Of a DNA stretch of 64,000 bases, positions 36,100 through 43,799 are shown in pieces; position 1 is the first letter of the stretch; each line of letters starts with the position of its first letter. Location of the stretch: the NCBI GenBank assembly GCA_948847595.1, contig CAQOGY010000004.1, positions 1 through 64,000 of the forward strand, read 5' to 3'. Position numbers and translations under genes: made by a program. Under the pieces are notes generated by a model. That model was not told the DNA's origin and did not search any database. It worked only from the letters and a program-made list of their open reading frames with translations. This stretch comes from an uncultured Bacteroides sp. GTDB taxonomy: Bacteria; Bacteroidota; Bacteroidia; Bacteroidales; Bacteroidaceae.

Positions 36100-37389
36100 A
36101 TGATGAAACAATATATATTTTCTGCATTATGCTTAGTCTCAGGTGCGTTTTGTTTGTCGTCTTGTAATGATGATAAAGAAGCTAGACCTTATACTCCGGA
36201 TTACGAGATTGTGCCTGAATATACAAACGCAGATACATGGAAAGCTTATGAGGCATTTAATGAACATCTGTTAGATCAGAATAAGTTTATATATAAAAGT
36301 AGCACTGCTGACAAGGCAGCTGTAGACCGTTGGAATGGTGCTGCCGCAATTTGGTGTCAGCCGACTTACTGGGATATGGCAATGAATGCTTATAAGCGTG
36401 CAAAGGCTGAGGGTGATACTCAGAAAGAACAAAAATTTAAACAGCTTTGTGATGATCTGTTTGCCGGCAATAAAGCTCATTATGCGAATTTTGATTTTGA
36501 TGATAATAACGAGAATACCGGCTGGTTTATTTATGATGACATTATGTGGTGGACAGTTACATTGGCACGTGCCTATGAGCTATTCGGAGTTGAGGAATAT
36601 CTGAGCCTTTCTGAAGAAAGCTTTGGCCGTGTATGGTATGGCTCAGAGAAGGTAGGTGATACCGGTTCTTATGCAGACCCTGAAAAAGGGCTGGGAGGTG
36701 GTATGTTCTGGCAATGGCAACCTATCAAGAATCCGAATCCTAACGAAGCTGACCACGGTAAGATGGCCTGTATCAACTTTCCGACTGTGGTGGCAGCTCT
36801 GACATTATACAACAACGTACCGACCGGAAGGACAGAATCGACAGACTCCCATCCGAGCTATCAAACGAAGGAACAGTATTTGGCTAAAGGTAAAGAAATT
36901 TATGCTTGGGCAGTGGAGAACCTCGTTGATGTTACTACCGGACAGGTAGCGGACAGCAGACATGGTAATGGTAATCCTGCCTGGAAAGATCATGTATACA
37001 ATCAGGCTTCATATATTGGCGCTTCGGTGCTGCTTTATAAAGCGACTGGTGAAAAACAGTATCTGGATAATGCAGTAATGGCTGCGGATTATACGATGAA
37101 TACGATTTCGGGAACATTCGACCTCTTGCCTTTTGAGACAGGTGCTGAGCAAGGTATTTATACTGCGGTCTTTGCACAATATATCGCAATGCTGGTATAT
37201 GATTGTGATCAGACGCAATATATACCTTTTGTGAAACGCAACATTAATTACGGCTGGGCTAACAGAGACAAAACGCGTGATATATGCGGAGGCGACTATA
37301 CCAAGCTACAGGTAGAAGGTGATGCTGTTGAAAGTTATTCGGCCTCGGGTATCCCTGCTCTGATGTTATTGTTTCCAACCGATAAATAA
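36100..37389 (+). CDS. GH76 endo-alpha-1,6-mannanase, surface lipoprotein
   Basis: 429-aa GH76 enzyme that cuts the alpha-1,6-mannan backbone. The start at 36100 (or 36103) is chosen over an upstream TTG because it gives a proper lipoprotein signal with lipobox C22 (LSSCNDD), followed by acidic residues that favour surface display. The family's paired catalytic aspartates are D146-D147 in FIYDDIMWW. An (alpha/alpha)6 barrel fills the rest (WQWQPIKNPNPNEADHGKMACINFPTVVAALTLYN). It follows susD directly and is close in sequence to the second GH76 at 40286, which lacks a lipobox, so the two are likely split between surface and periplasm. Confidence 0.92.
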   Translation: MMKQYIFSALCLVSGAFCLSSCNDDKEARPYTPDYEIVPEYTNADTWKAYEAFNEHLLDQNKFIYKSSTADKAAVDRWNGAAAIWCQPTYWDMAMNAYKRAKAEGDTQKEQKFKQLCDDLFAGNKAHYANFDFDDNNENTGWFIYDDIMWWTVTLARAYELFGVEEYLSLSEESFGRVWYGSEKVGDTGSYADPEKGLGGGMFWQWQPIKNPNPNEADHGKMACINFPTVVAALTLYNNVPTGRTESTDSHPSYQTKEQYLAKGKEIYAWAVENLVDVTTGQVADSRHGNGNPAWKDHVYNQASYIGASVLLYKATGEKQYLDNAVMAADYTMNTISGTFDLLPFETGAEQGIYTAVFAQYIAMLVYDCDQTQYIPFVKRNINYGWANRDKTRDICGGDYTKLQVEGDAVESYSASGIPALMLLFPTDK

Positions 37390-37402
37390 GTATAACCTAT
37401 AA

Positions 37403-38575
37403 ATGAAAAGAATAATGAATACAAAATATTCTATTAAGAAAGTATGGTACTATCTGCTTTGTATGATAATGACTCTTCAGCTAATAGCTTGTACGGAAGA
37501 GACTCACGAGTCATATACTGCAGCACCGGAGGTCGAAGATATCTATATTGACCAGCTGGAAGAACTGATTAATAAGATGAAGGATTTGCAGAAGAACTCG
37601 GAATATGGAGAAAAGAAAGGGCAATATCCTACAGAGAGTCGTGCCATCCTGACAGATGCTATCGATGATGCCAATCGTTCAGTTCTGTTGATCAAATATC
37701 AGAATCCTGTTCCGTCGGAGCAGGAAAAGCAGCGTTACGTTGCCAGTGCAAAATCTGCAATTGATAAGTTTAAGGGTACTATTCGTACGGAAGATGCTGA
37801 AACAACACCTGCAGAACTGTTTGTTGATGGTAAAGGCGGCAATTCATATATTGATTTCGGACGTAGTGAAGAATATGTTAAGTTTGGAGAACAAGGTCAT
37901 CAATCATTTACCGTAGAGTTGTGGGTAAAGGTTACGGAGCGCGGCAGATGGGATAATTGCCTGTTCCTGTGCTCATACATGTCAGACAGTAGCTGGCGTA
38001 ATGGCTGGATGATGTACTGGCGTAAAGATGATAATGGTGTTTACCGTACTACTTGGGGTGGATTGAATACGACCAATGGTGACAGGGATCTTTGGGAACC
38101 GAAATTCCAGATTTCTGATGATTTGAATAAATGGCAGCATTTTGTAGCAGTATATAGTGATGAAGGTTTGGACGGCAATTCTACATTACGTGCAAAATTA
38201 TACTTAAATGGTGAGTTGAAGAAAGAAGAAACAGTTTCTCCTACAACGAGAGTTTATCAGTCAGGACATTATTCAGATTACTCAAAACCGATGACTGCAT
38301 TTGGTCGTTACATGAGAGTGAGCGATGATTTGTATGAAGAAGGATTCTCCGGATATATGAAGAAAATCCGTATCTGGAAAACGGCAAAAGGGGCAGATTA
38401 TGTAAAGCAGTCTTATGAAGGAACAGCAGAAGTAACCGGAAAAGAAACGGATTTGGCAGCCGGATGGGACTTTACATCTAAACCATCGGGAACAGATAAC
38501 GAGATTATTGACTTGACTGGTCGTCATACAGCGAAAATTATAGGTACCTATAAGTGGGAACGTATTCTAGAATAA
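37403..38575 (+). CDS. LamG-domain surface lipoprotein (putative mannan-binding)
   Basis: 390-aa lipoprotein with lipobox LIACTEE. Residues about 45-125 form one FIVAR-like helical module (GQYPTESRAILTDAIDDANRS). Residues about 145-388 are a concanavalin/LamG-type jelly roll (YIDFGRSEEYVKFG, FTVELWVKV, KWQHFVAVYSD, AKLYLNGELKKEE, GYMKKIRIWKTA). No catalytic motif of a known lectin-fold hydrolase is evident, so glycan binding at the surface is the best guess. It is in the SusE/F position of PUL2 and shares its design with the next gene, which carries two helical modules. Confidence 0.8.
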   Translation: MKRIMNTKYSIKKVWYYLLCMIMTLQLIACTEETHESYTAAPEVEDIYIDQLEELINKMKDLQKNSEYGEKKGQYPTESRAILTDAIDDANRSVLLIKYQNPVPSEQEKQRYVASAKSAIDKFKGTIRTEDAETTPAELFVDGKGGNSYIDFGRSEEYVKFGEQGHQSFTVELWVKVTERGRWDNCLFLCSYMSDSSWRNGWMMYWRKDDNGVYRTTWGGLNTTNGDRDLWEPKFQISDDLNKWQHFVAVYSDEGLDGNSTLRAKLYLNGELKKEETVSPTTRVYQSGHYSDYSKPMTAFGRYMRVSDDLYEEGFSGYMKKIRIWKTAKGADYVKQSYEGTAEVTGKETDLAAGWDFTSKPSGTDNEIIDLTGRHTAKIIGTYKWERILE

Positions 38576-38589
38576 TAAAGAGAGAAATA

Positions 38590-40065
38590 ATGAAAGACAT
38601 GAAACAATTAATTAATAAATGGGGAGAGAGTATGCTCTTTTCCCTTCTGATGGCGCTTTGCCTCACATGGACTTTTACAGCTTGTTCGGATGATAAAGAT
38701 AATGAATATATATCTGATACGCAACTTAGCATATTAGAGGACAATCGGACTTCTTTATCATATTTGTTGAAAAATTCTACCTTTGGAACAGCGCCGGGAA
38801 CTTTTCCGGAAGCCAGCAAGGAGATACTGAATAATGCAATAGCGGAACTGGACCAGTTGATTACCAAGGTAAAGGGCGGTGAGATGTTTGATGAGGCGAC
38901 CTTTGAGGCTACAATAGCTAAGGTAAATCAGGCAATAGATGAGTTCAAAAACTCTAAATACTATAACCTTTCTCCGGAAGCCCAGAAGTTCATTAGTGAT
39001 CTGATGGCAAAAGCAGATGAGTTAAGAGAAATGATAGCTAATGAAGCATTGTGGGGAAATCATCAGGGACAATATCCGGTAGAAGGTAAGGCTACACTGG
39101 AAAGTGCAGCGGAAGATTTGGAGAGTTTGGCAGACAGAATCAAAACCAGTGCCATCACAGATATGACGCAGGAGATATATGATGATGCCATTGCGGCTGC
39201 TGATAAGAAACTGCAAGAAGTGGAAAATTCCGCATGGCCGGAAGATAATCTTGTCTGGAATTTATTTGTGGATGGTAATAAGGGTGGTTACATCGACTTT
39301 GGATATAGCGAGGATTTTGTGAAATTTGGTGATGATAATAATCAGAATTTTACGATTGAGCTTTGGATAAATATCAAAGAATTCTGTTCTAAGTCAGGGG
39401 AAGACAATAGTACCTTCCTTGCTGCATTTGTTAATTCTCCCCGAAGCGGCTGGCGTGTTCAGTATCGTAAAGTGAATGGTGGCAATGAACACTGGCTGAG
39501 AGGTTCTATGGCACATTGGCAGAATGAAGGTCCAAAAGATCCGGAATGGTGGGAGCCGAGAGCCATCGTAAACAATCCCAAAGATAAATGGACACACTTT
39601 GCTTTTGCTGTAGCGGATAATGGTGTTCCGGGATTTGATCCACCTCAGGAACATACTAAATCCTGTGTATTTGTGAATGGTTCGCAATCCGGCGAGGTGA
39701 TTCGTGTAGGTGAGGCTTGGAGAACTTATATTAACAATGGTTGTATTGAAGAGAAAATGCCTATGACTGCCTTCTGCCGTTTGAATACAGATAAAACGAC
39801 TCGTGAAGAATACTTCTCCGGTTATATCAAATATATGCGTATATGGAAAGGTATCAGAAGTCGCGATGATCTTCGCTTATCTGCTATGGGGCAGGTTGAC
39901 GTAGATCCGAATGATCCGAATCTGGTTGCAGCCTGGGACTTTGAAGTCTTGGGAGCACAACCTACCGGAACGACAATCACTGATATTACAGGTCGTCATG
40001 TCGCTACTCTGAAAGGTCCGGAAGGAACATATCAATGGGTGGAAAGTACAACTATCGCACAGTGA
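38590..40065 (+). CDS. LamG-domain surface lipoprotein with two FIVAR-like modules
   Basis: 491-aa lipoprotein, lipobox FTACSDDKD. The start at 38590 gives a normal signal peptide; an upstream GTG at 38554 lies inside the preceding gene. Two helical FIVAR-like modules (about residues 45-115 and 130-205; GTFPEASKEILNNAIAELDQ, GQYPVEGKATLESAAEDLES) act as a stalk before a LamG-type domain (about 220-490; YIDFGYSEDFVKFG, FTIELWINI, KWTHFAFAVAD, GYIKYMRIWKG). It probably arose by duplication of the preceding gene. Likely surface mannan-binding protein; last gene before a terminator. Confidence 0.8.
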   Translation: MKDMKQLINKWGESMLFSLLMALCLTWTFTACSDDKDNEYISDTQLSILEDNRTSLSYLLKNSTFGTAPGTFPEASKEILNNAIAELDQLITKVKGGEMFDEATFEATIAKVNQAIDEFKNSKYYNLSPEAQKFISDLMAKADELREMIANEALWGNHQGQYPVEGKATLESAAEDLESLADRIKTSAITDMTQEIYDDAIAAADKKLQEVENSAWPEDNLVWNLFVDGNKGGYIDFGYSEDFVKFGDDNNQNFTIELWINIKEFCSKSGEDNSTFLAAFVNSPRSGWRVQYRKVNGGNEHWLRGSMAHWQNEGPKDPEWWEPRAIVNNPKDKWTHFAFAVADNGVPGFDPPQEHTKSCVFVNGSQSGEVIRVGEAWRTYINNGCIEEKMPMTAFCRLNTDKTTREEYFSGYIKYMRIWKGIRSRDDLRLSAMGQVDVDPNDPNLVAAWDFEVLGAQPTGTTITDITGRHVATLKGPEGTYQWVESTTIAQ

Positions 40066-40109
40066 TTAATACAGATTTTTCAATAGTGTATTAGATTATA
40101 TCGGTGCTT

Positions 40110-40147
40110 CCCCTTGCTTTGCATAGTGCAAGGCAAGGGGATTTTTT
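40110..40147 (+). terminator. Terminator splitting PUL2 into two transcription units
   Basis: Arms 40110-40123 and 40127-40140 (CCCCTTGC core) pair over 14 positions with one G-T wobble around a 3-nt loop, followed by a T6 tract. It separates the sigma/SusCD/surface-protein unit from the enzyme unit. Confidence 0.88.
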
Positions 40148-40285
40148 AAGTCATTATCTGCGTTTGCAAATAACAAAAGGGTGTTTTGGTCTGTATTTGT
40201 TCTTTATTGAATAGAGATTTTCGTTCTTTTTCGTCTATTTCTGCAATCTTTGTAACAGGAAAAATATTAAAACTTATCAACTATC

Positions 40286-41548
40286 ATGAAAAGCAAAATT
40301 CTTTTGGCGGTAGCTTTACTGCTGGCGATATCAACTACTACTGTATGGGCGGCTGATAGCTCAGAAAAAACGAACCAGAAGACAGGGTCTTACACCAATG
40401 AAGATGTATGGGCGGCATACGAAGGATTTAATAATACGCTGCTCGACCCGGATAAATATATCTATAAGACAACTTCATCCTATGAACAGGCGGTAGACCG
40501 TGGTCATGGCGCAGCGGCTATCTGGTGCCAGCCTATTTACTGGGATATGTCAATGAACGCCTATAAACTGGCGAAAGCTCAGAAAGATAAAAAGAAAAGA
40601 GCCTATTACAAAGAGCTCTGCGAAAAGATATTCGCTGGAAATAAAGCCCAATATTGTCACTTTGATTTCGATAATAATAATGAAAATACCGGATGGTTTA
40701 TCTATGATGATATCATGTGGTGGACGATCTCTTTGGCACGTGCATACGAACTGTTTGGTGTGGATGAATATCTGAAACTGTCTGAAGAGAGCTTCAGCCG
40801 TGTATGGTACGGTTCTAAAAAAGTAGGCGATACAGGATCATATGACAAAGAGAACGGAGGGATGTTCTGGCAATGGCAGCCGATCCATAATCCCAAGCCG
40901 AACAGACCGGGGGACGGAAAGATGGCTTGTATCAATTTCCCTACCGTGGTAGCAGCACTTACACTGTACAATAATGTTCCGAAGAAGAGAAAAGAATCAA
41001 CCGAAGAATCACCCAAGTATCAGACAAGAGAACAGTATTTGGCTAAAGGTAAAGAAATTTATGAATGGGGAGTAGAAAACCTGTTGGACAAGAAGACGGG
41101 ACGGATAGCTGATAGTCGTCATGGCAATGGTAATCCAGCCTGGAAAGCGCATGTATATAATCAAGCTACCTTTATCGGTGCTTCCGTATTGCTTTACAAG
41201 GCGACTAAAGAAAAAAGCTACCTGGATAATGCAATCCTTGCAGCAGACTATACAGTCAATGAAATGTCTGCGAAGCATAACCTGCTGCCCTTTGAAAGAG
41301 GAATCGAGCAAGGTATCTATACGGCTATTTTTGCAGAATACATAGCTATGCTGGTATACGACTGCGGACAAACACAATATATCCCGTTCCTGAAACGTAA
41401 TATTGAATCCGGTTGGGCAAACAGGGATAAGACACGTAATGTATGTGGCGGAGAATATGAGAAAGCATTACCGGCCGGTGCTGAGATAGACAGCTACTCG
41501 GCTTCCGGTATACCGGCATTGATGCTTCTGTTTCCGGCAGAAAAATAA
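40286..41548 (+). CDS. GH76 endo-alpha-1,6-mannanase, likely periplasmic
   Basis: 420-aa GH76 enzyme. The signal peptide ends VWAAD without a lipobox, so periplasmic location is expected. Catalytic aspartates D141-D142 lie in FIYDDIMWW. It shares long identical blocks with the lipoprotein GH76 at 36100 (NENTGWFIYDD, KMACINFPTVVAALTLYNNVP, ADSRHGNGNPAWK). It should cut imported mannan pieces. First gene of the second PUL2 transcription unit, about 140 bp after the terminator; its promoter was not placed with confidence. Confidence 0.92.
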   Translation: MKSKILLAVALLLAISTTTVWAADSSEKTNQKTGSYTNEDVWAAYEGFNNTLLDPDKYIYKTTSSYEQAVDRGHGAAAIWCQPIYWDMSMNAYKLAKAQKDKKKRAYYKELCEKIFAGNKAQYCHFDFDNNNENTGWFIYDDIMWWTISLARAYELFGVDEYLKLSEESFSRVWYGSKKVGDTGSYDKENGGMFWQWQPIHNPKPNRPGDGKMACINFPTVVAALTLYNNVPKKRKESTEESPKYQTREQYLAKGKEIYEWGVENLLDKKTGRIADSRHGNGNPAWKAHVYNQATFIGASVLLYKATKEKSYLDNAILAADYTVNEMSAKHNLLPFERGIEQGIYTAIFAEYIAMLVYDCGQTQYIPFLKRNIESGWANRDKTRNVCGGEYEKALPAGAEIDSYSASGIPALMLLFPAEK

Positions 41549-41604
41549 TCTGAAGAGAAACGGGGCAACGACCAGATATAAAAATGAAAATACACCTGAA
41601 TATC

Positions 41605-43770
41605 ATGAACAATAAACATTTACTGATTGCTCTCGGCTTGCTTCTTGCCTGCAATCATGCTACTTATGCGCAAAAAGGAAAAAGCAAAGAAGCAAAGACC
41701 ACGTTTCAGACTTCTGAACCCTGGAAACCCGAAACAGACGTACGTGCTGATGCCACGATGGTATATGGTACACTGGATAAGCCCGGAGTAACTTTTGAAC
41801 AACGCATTCAGTCATGGAGAGACAAAGGTTATCTGACGGAATTTATGACCGGAGTTGCCTGGGGAGACTACAAGGACTACTTTCTGGGGAAATGGGATGG
41901 AGTAGACGGGCATCTGAAAGAAGGACAGCGCGACCGTAATGGAAATGAAATAGCTCATGGTCATCTGATCCCTTATATCGTACCTACCGAAAGTTTTATC
42001 CGCTATATGCAGGAAACACAGATCAAACGGGTGATTGACGCCGGGATAACATCCATATATCTGGAAGAACCGGAGTTCTGGATGCGTGGCGGATATAGCG
42101 AAGCTTTTAAATCCGAATGGCAGAAATATTATAATTTCCCCTGGAGAGCTCAGCACGAATCTCCCGAAAACACATACCTTTCCAACAAACTGAAATATCA
42201 TCTGTACTATAATGCGCTGGATAAGATATTCACTTATGCCAAAGAATACGGAAAATCGAAAGGACTGGATATCAAATGTTATGTGCCGACGCATTCTTTG
42301 ATTAATTATACTTCCTGGCAGATTGTAAGTCCGGAAGCCAGCCTGGCTTCATTGGATTGTGTAGACGGCTACATTGCCCAGGTATGGACAGGGACTGCCC
42401 GCGAACCGAATTTCTATAACGGCGTGCAGAAAGAACGTGTATTCGAGAATGCGTTTCTGGAATACGGGTGTATGAAGTCGATGACTGCACCGCTGAACCG
42501 GAAAATGTATTTCCTGACAGACCCGATCGAAGACCGTGCGAAAGACTGGCTGGACTATAAAATCAACTATCAGGCCACTTTTGCAGCACAGTTGATGTAT
42601 CCTATGGTAGATACCTACGAAGTAATGCCCTGGCCGGACCGTATCTATCAGGGACTGTACCGGATAGCGGGAACGGATCAGAAAGAACGCATTCCCCGCT
42701 CTTATTCCACCCAGATGCAGACAATGGTTAATACACTGAATGATATCCGTACTTCCGATAAAAAGATTACAGGTACACAGGGCATCGGTGTACTGATGGC
42801 AAACTCACTGATGTTTCAACGTTTTCCGAATCATAACGGTTACGATGATCCGCAATTTTCCAGTTTCTACGGACAAACTTTGCCTCTGTTGAAGCGTGGT
42901 ATTCCGGTAGAGCTGGTACACATGGAAAATACCCCTTTCAAAGAAACTTTCAAAGGACTCCACATACTTGTCATGTCTTATTCAAACATGAAACCGATGA
43001 AACCGGAATATCACAACTATTTGGCTGATTGGGTGAAGAAGGGCGGAATACTTATCTATTGTGGAGAAGATATCGACCCTTATCAAACGGTACTGGAATG
43101 GTGGAATACAGATGGAAATGAATATAAAGCGCCTTCGGAACACCTGTTCGAGAAGATGAATCTATCTCGTAATCCGGGTGAAGGAACTTACCGCTATGGT
43201 AAAGGAACGGTGATTGTGATGCGTGAAGACCCCAAACATTTTGTTTTGAAAGCCGGAAACGATCAGAAATATTTTGAAACGATCGCATCCGCTTATCAGA
43301 AAAAGATTGGCAAAGAGATAGAAACCAAGAACAGCTTCATTGTAGAACGTGGTCCATATACCATTGCTGCTGTCATGGACGAAAGCGTTTCCAAAGAGCC
43401 ACTGACGTTATCCGGATTATATATCGACCTGTTTGACAAAGACCTGCCGGTACTGACTTCCAAACAAATCCAACCGGGTGAACAGGGGTATCTTTATGAT
43501 CTGAATAAAGTATCCGGTAAAATAAAAGCCAAAGTGCTCTGCGGAGCTTCTCGTATCTATGATGAGAAAGTCAGCAAACAAAGTTACTCTTTTGTAGCCA
43601 AAAGCCCGATAAATACAACCAATGTATCAAGAGTCCTCTTGCCTCGTAAACCAGAGAAAATACGTGTGAATGGAAAAGAGGAACAACCGGAATGGGATGA
43701 ATCATCAAAAACTCTTCTGTTGAGTTTCGAGAACGATCCTTCCGGTGTGAATGTGTCAATAGAATGGTAA
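41605..43770 (+). CDS. Unclassified exported protein: TIM-barrel-like N-terminal and GATase-like C-terminal regions
   Basis: 721 aa from the ATG at 41605 (a frame from 41584 is less likely). The signal peptide ends LLLACNHA, so it may be a lipoprotein. Residues about 50-360 look like a (beta/alpha)8 barrel, with acid-rich strand ends at E154-E155 (ITSIYLEEPEFW) and E339 (VDTYEVMPWPDRIY), placed like the acid/base and nucleophile of clan-A glycosidases. Residues about 390-500 resemble the class I glutamine-amidotransferase-like trimerisation domain of GH42-type enzymes (GIGVLMANS, ADWVKKGGILIYCGED). A beta-rich tail follows. Family not recognised with certainty; GH42/GH164-like architecture is a guess. 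Its place between GH76 and DUF4965 in the mannan PUL supports a glycosidase. Confidence 0.6.
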   Translation: MNNKHLLIALGLLLACNHATYAQKGKSKEAKTTFQTSEPWKPETDVRADATMVYGTLDKPGVTFEQRIQSWRDKGYLTEFMTGVAWGDYKDYFLGKWDGVDGHLKEGQRDRNGNEIAHGHLIPYIVPTESFIRYMQETQIKRVIDAGITSIYLEEPEFWMRGGYSEAFKSEWQKYYNFPWRAQHESPENTYLSNKLKYHLYYNALDKIFTYAKEYGKSKGLDIKCYVPTHSLINYTSWQIVSPEASLASLDCVDGYIAQVWTGTAREPNFYNGVQKERVFENAFLEYGCMKSMTAPLNRKMYFLTDPIEDRAKDWLDYKINYQATFAAQLMYPMVDTYEVMPWPDRIYQGLYRIAGTDQKERIPRSYSTQMQTMVNTLNDIRTSDKKITGTQGIGVLMANSLMFQRFPNHNGYDDPQFSSFYGQTLPLLKRGIPVELVHMENTPFKETFKGLHILVMSYSNMKPMKPEYHNYLADWVKKGGILIYCGEDIDPYQTVLEWWNTDGNEYKAPSEHLFEKMNLSRNPGEGTYRYGKGTVIVMREDPKHFVLKAGNDQKYFETIASAYQKKIGKEIETKNSFIVERGPYTIAAVMDESVSKEPLTLSGLYIDLFDKDLPVLTSKQIQPGEQGYLYDLNKVSGKIKAKVLCGASRIYDEKVSKQSYSFVAKSPINTTNVSRVLLPRKPEKIRVNGKEEQPEWDESSKTLLLSFENDPSGVNVSIEW

Positions 43771-43799
43771 ATAGATTAAATAAAACAGGTAATTAAATT

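Noticed and set aside
40230..40260. Possible promoter before the second GH76
   Set aside because: AATCTTTG differs from TAnnTTTG at the first base and has no TTTG partner at the right distance, so it was not listed as a feature.
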